Shown here: piece by piece, positions 32,175 to 40,284 of the stretch
How the letters are laid out: each line of letters opens with the position of its first letter
How positions within the stretch are numbered: the first letter of the stretch is position 1
The notes under the pieces: model-generated
Seen by the model: the letters and a program-made list of their open reading frames with translations, nothing else
Told to the model about the DNA's origin: nothing
Databases searched by the model: none
DNA from: RGIG5579 sp045597125
Lineage (GTDB): Bacteria; Bacillota; Clostridia; Oscillospirales; SIG627
Direction of reading: 5' to 3'
DNA: 64,000 bases
NCBI GenBank assembly: GCA_045597125.1
Contig: JAZODR010000038.1
Span: 1 to 64,000, forward strand
Made by a program: the position numbers and the translations under genes

Positions 32175-32795
32175 ATGGTCAAACAATATAATCGTATGCG
32201 CTACCGAGAAAAATTCCGTCGTTATCGGATTTTCTTTTTTGTGATGTCGCTTTTGTTTGCAGCTTGTCTTGTAGGAGAAGTTTTTTGGTTTGGAAATATG
32301 GGATATAGCTACAATCGGGAAAGCGTTGCGTTTTCCTCTTTTTTCTCGAATTTGTTCGTTGGTGAACTTTTGTTTTTACTTGCAGTATTTCTTTTTGGCC
32401 TTACGCTTTACGCGCCAATATTCGGTTTTTTATGTGCCGGAGCAAGAGGCGCTTTTTCGGGCTTTTGCCTATCACTTCTCAGTTCCGATTTAAAAAGCGC
32501 AAAAGGAATATGGCTTTTTCTGATTTGTGCGTTATATTTGCTTATTTCTTCTTGGCTCTTTGTGGCATATACAGGTTTTTGTACCACAACGGCTCTCCAG
32601 CTCTTTTCCAATCCGTCGAAAAGCGCACGGGGCGGGGAAAAAAGCATGTACGGCGGTACTTTATTTTATTCTTCGTTTTTTCAAGAATCGGTGAATCTGA
32701 GATTTTTATTTGGTTATATTCTCTTTTTTCTGGGAGTGGTTTTCTTCTCCTTTCTTCTTACCCTTGCCTTTGCGGGAATCAGAAGTTTGCTATAA
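32175..32795 (+). CDS. Membrane protein, possibly SpoIIM-like
   Basis: The 206-aa protein has a basic N-terminus (about 20 residues) and some five transmembrane segments: FFFVMSLLFAACLVGEVFW, LLFLLAVFLFGLTLYAPIFG, GIWLFLICALYLLISSWLF and two near the C-terminus. The central APIFGFLCAGARGAFSGF region and the size recall SpoIIM, but similarity is weak and I would not name it so. AAAGGAG precedes the ATG, partly paired in a hairpin. No clear promoter of its own is seen after the preceding terminator. Confidence 0.7.
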   Translation: MVKQYNRMRYREKFRRYRIFFFVMSLLFAACLVGEVFWFGNMGYSYNRESVAFSSFFSNLFVGELLFLLAVFLFGLTLYAPIFGFLCAGARGAFSGFCLSLLSSDLKSAKGIWLFLICALYLLISSWLFVAYTGFCTTTALQLFSNPSKSARGGEKSMYGGTLFYSSFFQESVNLRFLFGYILFFLGVVFFSFLLTLAFAGIRSLL

Positions 32796-32894
32796 AAAAC
32801 TACGCCCAACATATCTATTATATAAAAAAACGATTCAAAAATCTAGTGTTATTTTTCATAAAAAATAACAAAATATTTTGGTTAAAATGTGAAT
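32796..32894. other. A+T-rich gap
   Basis: No ORF. It contains one A+T hairpin, GTTATTTTT-CAT-AAAAAATAAC (32848-32869), that could weakly end the preceding transcript. Nothing else is seen before the RNA promoter at 32895. Confidence 0.4.
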
Positions 32895-32922
32895 TTACAA
32901 AAAAGATAACATATGCTAAGAT
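32895..32922 (+). promoter_or_regulatory. Promoter of orphan RNA
   Basis: TTACAA (32895-32900), 16-nt spacer, TAAGAT (32917-32922). Predicted transcript start near 32929. Confidence 0.45.
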
Positions 32923-32928
32923 ATAGGT

Positions 32929-33090
32929 GCAAGGAAGAAAGAGAAAGGAGATAAGTCCAAAGATTTAAATACAGTGACCCCGTGATGAGGAGTAATGAGT
33001 GACTTAAAGAATTTGGAGGTACGGTCCCATGAACACAACGGACCAGTTTTAACCCCGAACCGCGAGAAGAAAAATCGGTTCGGGGTTTTA
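32929..33090 (+). ncRNA. Candidate structured RNA ending in a strong terminator
   Basis: About 160 nt between a plausible promoter and a perfect terminator without a convincing protein gene. Pairings visible by eye are TCCAAA (32957-) with TTTGGA (33013-) closing a multi-element loop, and GGTCC / GGACC around 33023-33043. A five-base GGAGG site precedes ATG AAC ACA ACG GAC CAG TTT TAA (33029-33052), a possible 7-codon leader peptide whose stop overlaps the start of the terminator stem. I could not match it to a known riboswitch or ribozyme. Confidence 0.45.
33051..33090 (+). terminator. Terminator of orphan RNA
   Basis: AACCCCGAACCG..CGGTTCGGGGTT, a 12-bp stem, then TTAC. Confidence 0.85.
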
Positions 33091-33106
33091 CTTTTGCAAA
33101 AATATC

Positions 33107-33135
33107 TTGCAAAGCTGTATCGTTTATGCTATAAT
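33107..33135 (+). promoter_or_regulatory. Promoter of the cobalamin leader
   Basis: TTGCAA (33107-33112), 17-nt spacer, TATAAT (33130-33135). Confidence 0.75.
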
Positions 33136-33184
33136 TCTTTCAACAAAAGAATAAACACAGTTCATAGAATTTTTCTTTGTCGGG

Positions 33185-33325
33185 GTTTTGCCTCGGGGAT
33201 CAGGAAATACGGTGAGAATCCGTAGCAACCGCCATTGCCGTGATAGATATATTTCTTTAGTCGGAATGCTGATCGGACTGTGACCCAATAAAAGTCTCTC
33301 GGGCAAATGGGCGAGGCAGGGAAGG
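33185..33325 (+). promoter_or_regulatory. Cobalamin riboswitch
   Basis: P1 is formed by TGCCTCG (33189-33195) and CGAGGCA (33312-33318). The conserved core reads AGGAAATACGGTGAGAATCC followed by GTAGCAACCGCC, matching the cobalamin (B12) aptamer pattern GGAA..GGTG.GAATCC..GC..CCGCC. A GGAAAC..GTTTCC pairing and a terminator at 33354-33381 form the likely expression platform. The downstream gene type supports the call. Confidence 0.88.
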
Positions 33326-33353
33326 AAACGGGACAGGTGTTTCCTTTTGTTTT

Positions 33354-33381
33354 GCGCCTTGGGGAGGGCGCTTTTATTTTT
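33354..33381 (+). terminator. Riboswitch terminator
   Basis: GCGCC-TTGGGGAG-GGCGC followed by TTTTATTTTT, 32 nt before the DUF4430 gene. It should form when B12 is bound. Confidence 0.8.
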
Positions 33382-33412
33382 AGCCTTTTGAAAAATGAAA
33401 GGAAAAAAAACA

Positions 33413-33838
33413 ATGAAAACAAAAATTTTAGCAATTCTTTTGACTTTTATCTTGCTTCTTAATTTCGTATCGTGTACCAATGAAGTAACCCTAACTTCCG
33501 AAGACTTGTGGGCGAATGCGACGTATCGCGAGGATAAAACCTTTGGTAGCGGCGATAAAACCTTTACGCTTAAGGTGGTTGCAGGGGATCGTTATGTTAC
33601 CTTTACCGTGAATACCGATAAAGAAAATCTTGCAGAGGCACTTTTGGAGCATAAAATCGTCGAGGGGGAAGACGGTGCATACGGTCTTTACATTAAAGAG
33701 GTAAACGGAATCCTTGCGGATTACGATGTGGATCAAAGCTATTGGTCTTTTGAGATTGATGGCGAAGCTCAGATGAGCGGTGTCAGCGATACCAAACTTT
33801 GTGGTGGGGAATCCTTCGAGCTTGTTTATGCAAAATAA
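33413..33838 (+). CDS. DUF4430 (transcobalamin-like) lipoprotein
   Basis: The 141-aa product has a signal peptide with Cys at about residue 22 (NFVSC), so it should be a lipoprotein on the cell surface. The C-terminal domain has the DUF4430 pattern: KTFTLKVV early, GLYIKEVNGILADYDVDQSYW (19 residues shown here as separate segments GLYIKEVNGI and ADYDVDQSYW), FEIDGEAQMSGV and ESFELVYAK. DUF4430 resembles the beta-domain of transcobalamin/intrinsic factor. With a B12 riboswitch in front and an ECF S-component behind, it is probably a cobalamin-capture protein. ATG 33413 follows AAAGGA. Confidence 0.88.
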   Translation: MKTKILAILLTFILLLNFVSCTNEVTLTSEDLWANATYREDKTFGSGDKTFTLKVVAGDRYVTFTVNTDKENLAEALLEHKIVEGEDGAYGLYIKEVNGILADYDVDQSYWSFEIDGEAQMSGVSDTKLCGGESFELVYAK

Positions 33839-34361
33839 AGAATCACTTTTGTCCATTGTAGAAATTGCCCTTTTCGCCATGCTGGGTGCCTTGATGTTTG
33901 GTGCACAGGTAGTAATGGAGGTCTTTCCAAACGTTCACCTGTCCGGAATGTTTGTGATTCTTTATACCGTTCTCTTTCGAAAAAAAGCGCTGATTCCAAT
34001 TTATCTCTACATATTTCTCATAGGAGTTCGCTGGGGCTTTGGTCCGGCTTGGATTCCATATTTGTATTTGTGGCTGATTTTGTGGGCCATGGTGATGCTG
34101 ATTCCGCCAAAAACACCCGTCAAATGGAAAATGATACTTTATCCTCTTTTGGGCGGTCTCTTTGGTCTTTCCTTCGGTACTCTTTACGCCCCCGCTCAAG
34201 CTTTGCTTTTCGGTTTGAATTTTAAGCAGACGCTTTTATGGATTGCCGCGGGCTTTACTTGGGATATCGTTCATGCTGTGGGAAACGCGGTATTTTCAAC
34301 TCTTGTGGTGCCTCTTTCCGAAGCGTTGAGCGGTGTACTAAAAAGAGCCGAAATTAAATAA
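33828..34361 (+). CDS. ECF transporter S-component, probably for cobalamin
   Basis: The 177-aa membrane protein has about six helices (IALFAMLGALMFGAQVVME; LSGMFVILYTVLF; YLYIFLIGVRWG; YLYLWLILWAMVML; a glycine-rich LLGGLFGLSFGTLYAP; and the last near AVGNAVFSTLVVPL). It fits substrate-binding S-components of energy-coupling factor transporters. The ATG at 33828 lies inside the DUF4430 gene (11-bp overlap), so the two are coupled and both sit behind the B12 riboswitch. The EcfA/A'/T module must be encoded elsewhere. B12 as substrate is inferred from context. Confidence 0.85.
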   Translation: MQNKESLLSIVEIALFAMLGALMFGAQVVMEVFPNVHLSGMFVILYTVLFRKKALIPIYLYIFLIGVRWGFGPAWIPYLYLWLILWAMVMLIPPKTPVKWKMILYPLLGGLFGLSFGTLYAPAQALLFGLNFKQTLLWIAAGFTWDIVHAVGNAVFSTLVVPLSEALSGVLKRAEIK

Positions 34362-34389
34362 AAAATCCTCCCATTTGGGAGGATTTTTT
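34360..34389. terminator. Terminator of B12 operon
   Basis: AAAAAATCCTCCCA-TT-TGGGAGGATTTTTT, between convergent genes. Confidence 0.9.
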
Positions 34390-34396
34390 CTGTTGT

Positions 34397-36355
34397 TTAA
34401 CCTTCGTTCCCTGCTTGAAGGACGAATTTTGAGGGTTTTGCCACTATTTGGATATAGGATTTGGTTGCTTGATAGTGGTCGTAGTAACGCTCGATTTCAA
34501 TTTCGTACTTGCCAAATTCCGCAAAGAATTCTTGAGCAATTTCTAAAGCTAAGGCATTGTGACCTACGCATTTTTCTTTCATAAAGTCTGCCAGTCCTTG
34601 ACAGAATTCTGCGTGTTTGAGAAGCAGTCTCCAGGAAACGGTCTGAGGACGGGTAGGCATAGTCATATGTTTTGCAGCCAACGAGCGGCACTCGGCGGTA
34701 ATCTCATAGACATCTTCAAAAGATTTCTTGCGCTCCGGATCAAAGCGGAGGGAAACGGCTTTGTCTTTGGATTTTTCTCCAGCCATAAAGGAGAATTCAA
34801 AGGTGCTTGATATTTTCTGCAGATAGTCCATCGCTTCTTTCCAATCTTCTCCGTAAATATGAGAGAAGTAGTCTTCAACGATTTCTTCAAAGGTAATATT
34901 TTCGTTTAATAAAGCTTCTGCATAAACGTAGATAGCAAGACCATTGGGCCAAAAACTTCTTTGAGAGCCGTCTTCCACAAAGCCGTCAAGCCCCATATAC
35001 TTTAGACCGCGGATATCTTCAAAAATTCTGCGGGCAATATAGAGTCCGCTGGGGTCCATATACTGGTGACGCCAGAAGTGATACTCGTAGGAGAAGCAGG
35101 GGCCGTTCCAAATCTCTTGCCAACTCTTGAGAAATACCAAATTTTCTTCGGCTCCCACAGGCGTTTTCCAAGCGTTGCGCACGTAATCCTGCAGAGGAGG
35201 AAGTTTGCTGTCAGATGTAATGCTTTCGGAATAGGTGCGGGTAATGGGTGCATAAAGCAGAGAGAAACGCTTGGGATTGTTGATTTTTACGTGCTCGGGA
35301 GCAAAGAGGGTGTCGTAGTATGCAATGAATACGATGCGGGTATCCAGTCCTTTTGCAGAAAGAGCCTCATCTGCTTCATTCATAATCATAAGGTAGTAGT
35401 CCGATGGACGCATTTTTTGACACTCTGCGCATTCGCAATGATTAGAGTAGTAGTCTGCCAACCATACGTGAAGGTAAGTTACGTTTTTGTGTTTTTCGGC
35501 ATAATCTGCGATGGCATTTGCCATAATGGTACGCACTTCGGGATTAGACATGCACAAATTGGTGTTGAGGCAAACTCCGCGAAACGGAGCGCGTACGCCG
35601 TCAAGTTCAGCTAAATAGCTGCGCTGTTTATCGGTAAGATTTAGAGAATTGTTTGCTTTCCAACCGACAGTAGAGGAAAGTCCATAGGGCTCCGCAGTCC
35701 AGCCGTGACCCATATCGTGGAACTGCAGACCACGTTTTGCAATCTCTACTTCACATTGCCTTTTCCATTGCTTAACAAGCTCAGGAGATACTTTTTCGGG
35801 GATGCGGTGCTTTTTATTGTGGACATGGTCGTAGTAGGAATTATAGTAGTAGAAGGGATTGTCAAACTCAATCATATAAATATTGATTTCTTGCTTTGCA
35901 TAAAAATCAATGGTCTCTAGCATACATTGCTGGCTTTCTGCACCCTCATTGCAATGACCGCGGAATCGGTGGTCTGCTTTCTTGTGATACTTCTGAGGAG
36001 TAATATCCTTCATCGGAATAAATTCTCCATCAATGCCGGGGTAGAGCCAGCGACATCCGTTCAATCGCAGGAAACGATAAACCGCAAAGAGAATGCTTCT
36101 TTGGTTAGAACCTGCAAGAATTCCTCCGTTTTCATCGGTATCAATGTGGACTACGTCGTCGAGAACGGGGTCCTTGGCTTCATTTTCGAGAGCGAAATCT
36201 TCTAAAAGTCCAAGACGAAAGCCGTCTTTTGCCTGAGGATCATAGGTGATTGCAATGTCTCCGCATTCCGGCATCATCATGCGTAGATATTTTTTGAGTT
36301 CTTCTGCGGCAAAATCAATTACATGATCGGCACGAATTTTCTTGATTTCGTACAT
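34397..36355 (-). CDS. DUF4838 / GH67-N-like glycan protein
   Basis: A 652-aa cytoplasmic protein (no signal peptide). Residues about 1-125 resemble the N-terminal domain of GH67 alpha-glucuronidases (AAEELKKYLRMM, GGILAGSNQRSILFAVYRFL, CRWLYPG). The middle is DUF4838, with WLADYYSNHCECAECQKMRPSDYYLMIMNE split by its Cys triad (HCECAEC) and FIAYYDTLFAPEHV. Such proteins are predicted glycosidases or binders of plant or host glycans. Divergent from the amidohydrolase operon, with its own promoter (TTGTAT-17-TAAAAT). Catalytic activity is unproven for the family. Confidence 0.82.
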   Translation of the reverse strand: MYEIKKIRADHVIDFAAEELKKYLRMMMPECGDIAITYDPQAKDGFRLGLLEDFALENEAKDPVLDDVVHIDTDENGGILAGSNQRSILFAVYRFLRLNGCRWLYPGIDGEFIPMKDITPQKYHKKADHRFRGHCNEGAESQQCMLETIDFYAKQEINIYMIEFDNPFYYYNSYYDHVHNKKHRIPEKVSPELVKQWKRQCEVEIAKRGLQFHDMGHGWTAEPYGLSSTVGWKANNSLNLTDKQRSYLAELDGVRAPFRGVCLNTNLCMSNPEVRTIMANAIADYAEKHKNVTYLHVWLADYYSNHCECAECQKMRPSDYYLMIMNEADEALSAKGLDTRIVFIAYYDTLFAPEHVKINNPKRFSLLYAPITRTYSESITSDSKLPPLQDYVRNAWKTPVGAEENLVFLKSWQEIWNGPCFSYEYHFWRHQYMDPSGLYIARRIFEDIRGLKYMGLDGFVEDGSQRSFWPNGLAIYVYAEALLNENITFEEIVEDYFSHIYGEDWKEAMDYLQKISSTFEFSFMAGEKSKDKAVSLRFDPERKKSFEDVYEITAECRSLAAKHMTMPTRPQTVSWRLLLKHAEFCQGLADFMKEKCVGHNALALEIAQEFFAEFGKYEIEIERYYDHYQATKSYIQIVAKPSKFVLQAGNEG

Positions 36356-36403
36356 AACTTACCTCTTTCTTTTTTATATCACTATTAAGAGTCTTGATGA
36401 CTA

Positions 36404-36432
36404 ATTTTAGCATATGCTCCCATCGAATACAA
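36404..36432 (-). promoter_or_regulatory. DUF4838 gene promoter
   Basis: Minus strand TTGTAT (36427-36432), 17-nt spacer, TAAAAT (36404-36409) with an upstream TGC (extended -10). Confidence 0.6.
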
Positions 36433-36463
36433 GAGGAATTTAAGATTTTCTTACAAATTTCTA

Positions 36464-36492
36464 TTGAAAATAAGAGAAATTTGTAGTAACAT
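36464..36492 (+). promoter_or_regulatory. Promoter of amidohydrolase-glyA operon
   Basis: TTGAAA (36464-36469), 17-nt spacer, TAACAT (36487-36492), 30 nt before the ATG. Confidence 0.55.
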
Positions 36493-36521
36493 ATTGATGT
36501 TTCAAAAAAAAGGAGAACCAA

Positions 36522-37328
36522 ATGATTGGAAACTACCAAGTAATAGATGCACATTGTCATATTTATCCTGAGAAAATCGCCGCTCGCGCTTGCCAAGGGA
36601 CAGACCGTTTTTACGGAACCCGCGCCGCTTGTGACGGAACTACCTCGGGGCTGAAGGAAATTCTTGCTGATGGTAGGATTGACCGCTTTTTGGTACATTC
36701 CGTTGCTACTACCCCTCATCAGGTTCGCTCCATAAACGACTTTATTTCTGCGGAGGTTTCTGCCCATCCCGATATTTTCTTTGGATTTGGCACTCTGCAC
36801 CCTGATAGCTACGATCTTGCGGGGGATTTTCAGCATCTTTTGGAACTGGGTCTGAAAGGGGTCAAGCTACATCCCGATATCCAGGCTTTTAAGCTGGATG
36901 ATTTTAGATGCTTGAAAATTTTTGAACTTTGCGAGAGGGCAGAGGTTCCCGTTTTGATCCATACAGGTGATTATCGTTACGATTTTTCCAATCCCAATCG
37001 TCTGCTTCCCATTTTGGATATTTACGAAAATCTTACCGTTATCGGCGCCCATCTGGCGGGCTGGTCTGTGTGGCAAGAGGCTTTTGAAAAATTGTCCCAT
37101 AAGTTAAATCTCTACGTAGATTGCTCTTCTACTTTCCCGTTTTATGATAAGGAGAAGGCCAGAGATTTAATCTGCCGCTGGGGTTTTGATCGAGTGCTTT
37201 TCGGCTCGGATTATCCTATGTGGAATCCTATCTCTGAACTGGAAACCTTTTTATCTTTGGATCTGGGGGATGAAGCCAATCGAAAAATTTTGGGTGAAAA
37301 TGCTAAAAAATTGTTTGGTCTGGAGTAA
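36522..37328 (+). CDS. Amidohydrolase family (TIM-barrel) protein
   Basis: A 268-aa metal-dependent hydrolase of the amidohydrolase-2 type. It opens IDAHCHIYPEK (HxH), then GVKLHPDIQ (about 112), VLIHTGDYRY (about 144), VIGAHLAGW (about 172) and VLFGSDYPMW (about 225), so all metal-binding positions are present. Members act as hydrolases, decarboxylases or lactonases. First gene of a plus-strand run with a PHP phosphatase, a deacetylase, glyA and rdgB. The substrate is unknown; a sugar-acid or lactone would suit the DUF4838 neighbour, but that is a guess. Confidence 0.87.
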   Translation: MIGNYQVIDAHCHIYPEKIAARACQGTDRFYGTRAACDGTTSGLKEILADGRIDRFLVHSVATTPHQVRSINDFISAEVSAHPDIFFGFGTLHPDSYDLAGDFQHLLELGLKGVKLHPDIQAFKLDDFRCLKIFELCERAEVPVLIHTGDYRYDFSNPNRLLPILDIYENLTVIGAHLAGWSVWQEAFEKLSHKLNLYVDCSSTFPFYDKEKARDLICRWGFDRVLFGSDYPMWNPISELETFLSLDLGDEANRKILGENAKKLFGLE

Positions 37329-37337
37329 AAGAGTGTG

Positions 37338-38135
37338 ATGCAGTACGCGAATATTCATACCCATACTACCTTTTCTGATGGTAAAAATACCCCTGAGGAG
37401 ATGGTTCAAAAAGCCATTGAGCTTGGGTTTTCCTCCATCGGTATTTCCGATCACAGCGAAACTGATTTTGATTTGTCCTATTGTATGGTATCCTCGGATT
37501 ATGAGGATTATCGTAAGACCGTTGGCGGATTAAAAGAAGTATATGGAGATCGAATCGACGTTTTTTGCGGCATTGAACAGGATTTTCATTCGTCTTTTTC
37601 TTGCGATGGCTTTGATTACGCCATTGGATCCGTGCACTATATCCTTTCCGAGGGTGAATATTTCCCCGTGGATATAAGCCTTAATAAGCAAATGGATCAT
37701 ATTGAGCGTCATTTTGGCGGCGATAAAATGGAATATGCCCGTTTTTATTACGATACTGTTGCGGAGAGTGCAATACGCGGCGGTTTTGAGGTGCTTGGCC
37801 ATTTTGATCTTGTGAACAAATTTGGTCTTTTTTCCGATAGCACCGAGGCATATAAAACAATTGCCTTGCAGACTCTGGATACCGTTCTTGCACAAATCCC
37901 CTATATCGAGATGAATACCGGTGCGATTTCCCGCGGTTATTCCACGGTTTACCCTAATGATTTCTTGCTTCGTTACATTCATAAAAAAGGAGGCAGGATC
38001 GTTCTTAACGGGGATTCTCACAGTGCCGCTTTTTTAGATAGCCATTTTGAGAAATCTCTTGCGGTCTTGAAAGAAATTGGTTTTTCCTCGGTTTGGCAAC
38101 TGCGAAAGCGAGGCTGGATAGAAGTTATGATTTAA
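37338..38135 (+). CDS. PHP-domain phosphatase, histidinol-phosphatase type
   Basis: The 265-aa protein has the PHP metal motifs: NIHTHTTFSDG (about 5), ISDHSE (about 36), GIEQDFH (about 78), GSVHYI (about 96), GHFDLVNKFG (about 155) and NGDSHSA near the end. This corresponds to HisK-type histidinol-phosphate phosphatases. No other his genes are here, so it may dephosphorylate another substrate within this cluster. A GTG three bases earlier is an alternative start. It begins 9 nt after the amidohydrolase gene. Confidence 0.88.
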   Translation: MQYANIHTHTTFSDGKNTPEEMVQKAIELGFSSIGISDHSETDFDLSYCMVSSDYEDYRKTVGGLKEVYGDRIDVFCGIEQDFHSSFSCDGFDYAIGSVHYILSEGEYFPVDISLNKQMDHIERHFGGDKMEYARFYYDTVAESAIRGGFEVLGHFDLVNKFGLFSDSTEAYKTIALQTLDTVLAQIPYIEMNTGAISRGYSTVYPNDFLLRYIHKKGGRIVLNGDSHSAAFLDSHFEKSLAVLKEIGFSSVWQLRKRGWIEVMI

Positions 38136-38149
38136 ATGGAGGTAGTTTT

Positions 38150-39016
38150 ATGGCAAAAATTGTTCATCTTCAATATCCCGGGGGCAAAAGCAAGGCATTT
38201 ACCATCAGCTACGATGACGGTGTTAGGTGCGACCTTCAGCTTGTAAATTTGATGCGTAAATACGGAATTCGAGGCACCTTTAATGTCAATTCCTGCGGAA
38301 TTTTTGCTGATGCGAAGAAAAATGAAGCACGCAAACACCCGAAGTTTAATCAAAAAGAAATTTGCGAATTTTATCAAGAGAATCGGGATTTGATTGAGAT
38401 TGCCGCTCACGGTGCCACCCACGGTTATTACCCTCTTACGGCACAGGATGTGACTGCTTGGGATATCCTTTCCGATCGTAAAAATATTGAATCCCTTTTG
38501 GGCGTACAATGCCGCGGCTTTGCTTATCCCTTTGGCCCTACCGATGAGAAAACCGTAGAAGCATTGAAGGTGTGCGGTTTCCGATATGCCAGAGTGACGC
38601 AAAGTACCCATCAATTCTCTTTGCCCGAGGATCCGTATCGCTGGAGATGCACTGCAACACATTCTTATCCTGCTTTGATGGAGGATGCACATGCCTTTTT
38701 GGAAGTGCCCAGAAAATACGGCAAGGTGCCGAATCTGTTCTCCGTTTGGGGACATAGCTACGAATTTGTCGATGCTGACAACTGGAATGTGATCGAGGAG
38801 CTTTTTGCCTATATCGGGGGAAGAGAAGACATCTGGTATTGTACCAATATTGAGTTTTTCAATCTTTTGAGGGCATACAGAAGCCTTGAGTATTTTGTAG
38901 ATCAGAGCAAGGTTTATAATCCCACCGCGATTCCCGTTGAGCTATCCGTGTTCCACAGTGCTGAGGATTGGCGAAGTGTTATCGTACAACCCGGCGAGAC
39001 TGTCGATTTAGATTAA
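38150..39016 (+). CDS. Polysaccharide deacetylase family protein
   Basis: The 288-aa protein has a NodB/CE4-like fold: FTISYDDGVRCD (Asp pair, about 17), the KYGIRGTFNVNS strand, and the zinc His pair in EIAAHGATHGYYP (about 83). The Arg and Asp later in PYRWRC also fit. There is no signal peptide, so it would act in the cytosol on a soluble sugar or other N-acyl or C-N substrate. The start is ATG 38150 after TGGAGGT. It lies 14 nt after the PHP gene, in the same transcript. Confidence 0.85.
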   Translation: MAKIVHLQYPGGKSKAFTISYDDGVRCDLQLVNLMRKYGIRGTFNVNSCGIFADAKKNEARKHPKFNQKEICEFYQENRDLIEIAAHGATHGYYPLTAQDVTAWDILSDRKNIESLLGVQCRGFAYPFGPTDEKTVEALKVCGFRYARVTQSTHQFSLPEDPYRWRCTATHSYPALMEDAHAFLEVPRKYGKVPNLFSVWGHSYEFVDADNWNVIEELFAYIGGREDIWYCTNIEFFNLLRAYRSLEYFVDQSKVYNPTAIPVELSVFHSAEDWRSVIVQPGETVDLD

Positions 39017-39041
39017 GATTTTAGAAAAGGAGAATATAGAT

Positions 39042-40283
39042 ATGAATTTTTTTGATGAATTGAAGCAGTATGACCAGGAGCTTTTTGCAGCTTGTGACCG
39101 TGAACTTACCCGTCAAAGACACAACATTGAGCTGATTGCCTCCGAGAATATCGTTTCCAAGGCGGTTCTTCTGGCTGCAGGAACCGTTTTGACCAATAAG
39201 TATGCCGAGGGATATCCCGCCAAGCGTTATTACGGTGGATGTGAGCATATTGACGAGGTGGAAACTCTTGCCATTGAGCGAGCAAAGAAGCTCTTCGGTG
39301 CAGATCATGCTAATGTTCAGCCTCATTGTGGTGCTTCTGCAAACCTTGCCGTATTTCTTGCGCTGGTTCAGCCAGGCGAGACCGTTATGGGTCTTTCTCT
39401 TGCTCACGGAGGACATCTTTCCCACGGTTCTCCTGCAAATATTTCCGGCAAGTATTACAATATCGTATCTTACGGTGTGGATGAAAAGAGCGAGGTTCTG
39501 GATTATGAAGCTATCCGTGCAATGGCACTGGAATGCAAGCCCAAGATGATCATTGCAGGTGCGTCTGCCTACTCTCGTACCATTGATTTTGAGAAGCTCG
39601 GTCAGATCGCCAAGGAAGTGGGCGCATACTATATGGTGGATATGGCGCACATTGCAGGTCTTGTTGCTGCAGGGCTTCATCCTTCTCCTGTGCCTTTCGC
39701 TGACGTGGTTACCACCACTACCCACAAGACTCTCCGCGGTCCTCGCGGTGGATTGATCCTGTGCAAGGAAGAACTTGCCAAGACCATTGATAAGGCGGTA
39801 TTCCCCGGTCTTCAGGGCGGTCCTTTGGAGCATATTATTGCCGCAAAGGCAGTCTCTTTTGCCGAGGCAATGAAGCCTGAATTTGTAGAATATCAGAAGA
39901 AGGTTGTCGAAAATGCTTCCACCTTGGCTAAGGCCATGGAAAAGGTAGGATTCCGCGTGGTTTCCGGAGGAACGGATAACCATCTGATGCTTATTGATTT
40001 GCGCAACTTCGGTGTTACCGGTAAGGAAATGCAACATCGCCTTGATCAGGTTCATATTACGGTCAATAAGAATGCCATTCCCGATGATCCCGAAAGCCCA
40101 TTTGTTACCAGCGGTATCCGTCTTGGTACTCCCGCTGTAACCACTCGTGGTTTTGGTGTTGAGGAAATGGAGAAGATTGCTCATTGGATTTGTGATATTG
40201 CTACCGATTTTGAAGGAAATCGCGAAAGAGTTTCCGCCGAGGTTATGGCACTTTGTGAGAAATTCCCCATTTACGAGGACTGA
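39042..40283 (+). CDS. glyA: Serine hydroxymethyltransferase
   Basis: GlyA interconverts serine and glycine with tetrahydrofolate, using PLP. It is full length at 413 aa: ELIASENIVSKAVLLAAG, YAEGYPAKRYYGGCEHIDEV, VDMAHIAGLVAAG, and the PLP-Lys motif TTTTHKTLRGPRGGL (about 221-235). AAAAGGAG lies 10 nt before the ATG. Last but one gene of the run, with rdgB starting right after its stop. Confidence 0.97.
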   Translation: MNFFDELKQYDQELFAACDRELTRQRHNIELIASENIVSKAVLLAAGTVLTNKYAEGYPAKRYYGGCEHIDEVETLAIERAKKLFGADHANVQPHCGASANLAVFLALVQPGETVMGLSLAHGGHLSHGSPANISGKYYNIVSYGVDEKSEVLDYEAIRAMALECKPKMIIAGASAYSRTIDFEKLGQIAKEVGAYYMVDMAHIAGLVAAGLHPSPVPFADVVTTTTHKTLRGPRGGLILCKEELAKTIDKAVFPGLQGGPLEHIIAAKAVSFAEAMKPEFVEYQKKVVENASTLAKAMEKVGFRVVSGGTDNHLMLIDLRNFGVTGKEMQHRLDQVHITVNKNAIPDDPESPFVTSGIRLGTPAVTTRGFGVEEMEKIAHWICDIATDFEGNRERVSAEVMALCEKFPIYED

Positions 40284-40284
40284 T

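Noticed and set aside
32972..33000. Hammerhead ribozyme suggested by GTGATGAGGAG
   Set aside because: The GAAA core strand and cleavage triplet are not found in a suitable position.
32995..33225. 76-codon ORF across the orphan RNA and the B12 leader
   Set aside because: It reads through a terminator, a promoter and the aptamer; the peptide has no recognisable feature.
37338..38135. Histidine biosynthesis gene
   Set aside because: The PHP motifs fit histidinol phosphatase, but no other his gene is near, so I kept the family name only.
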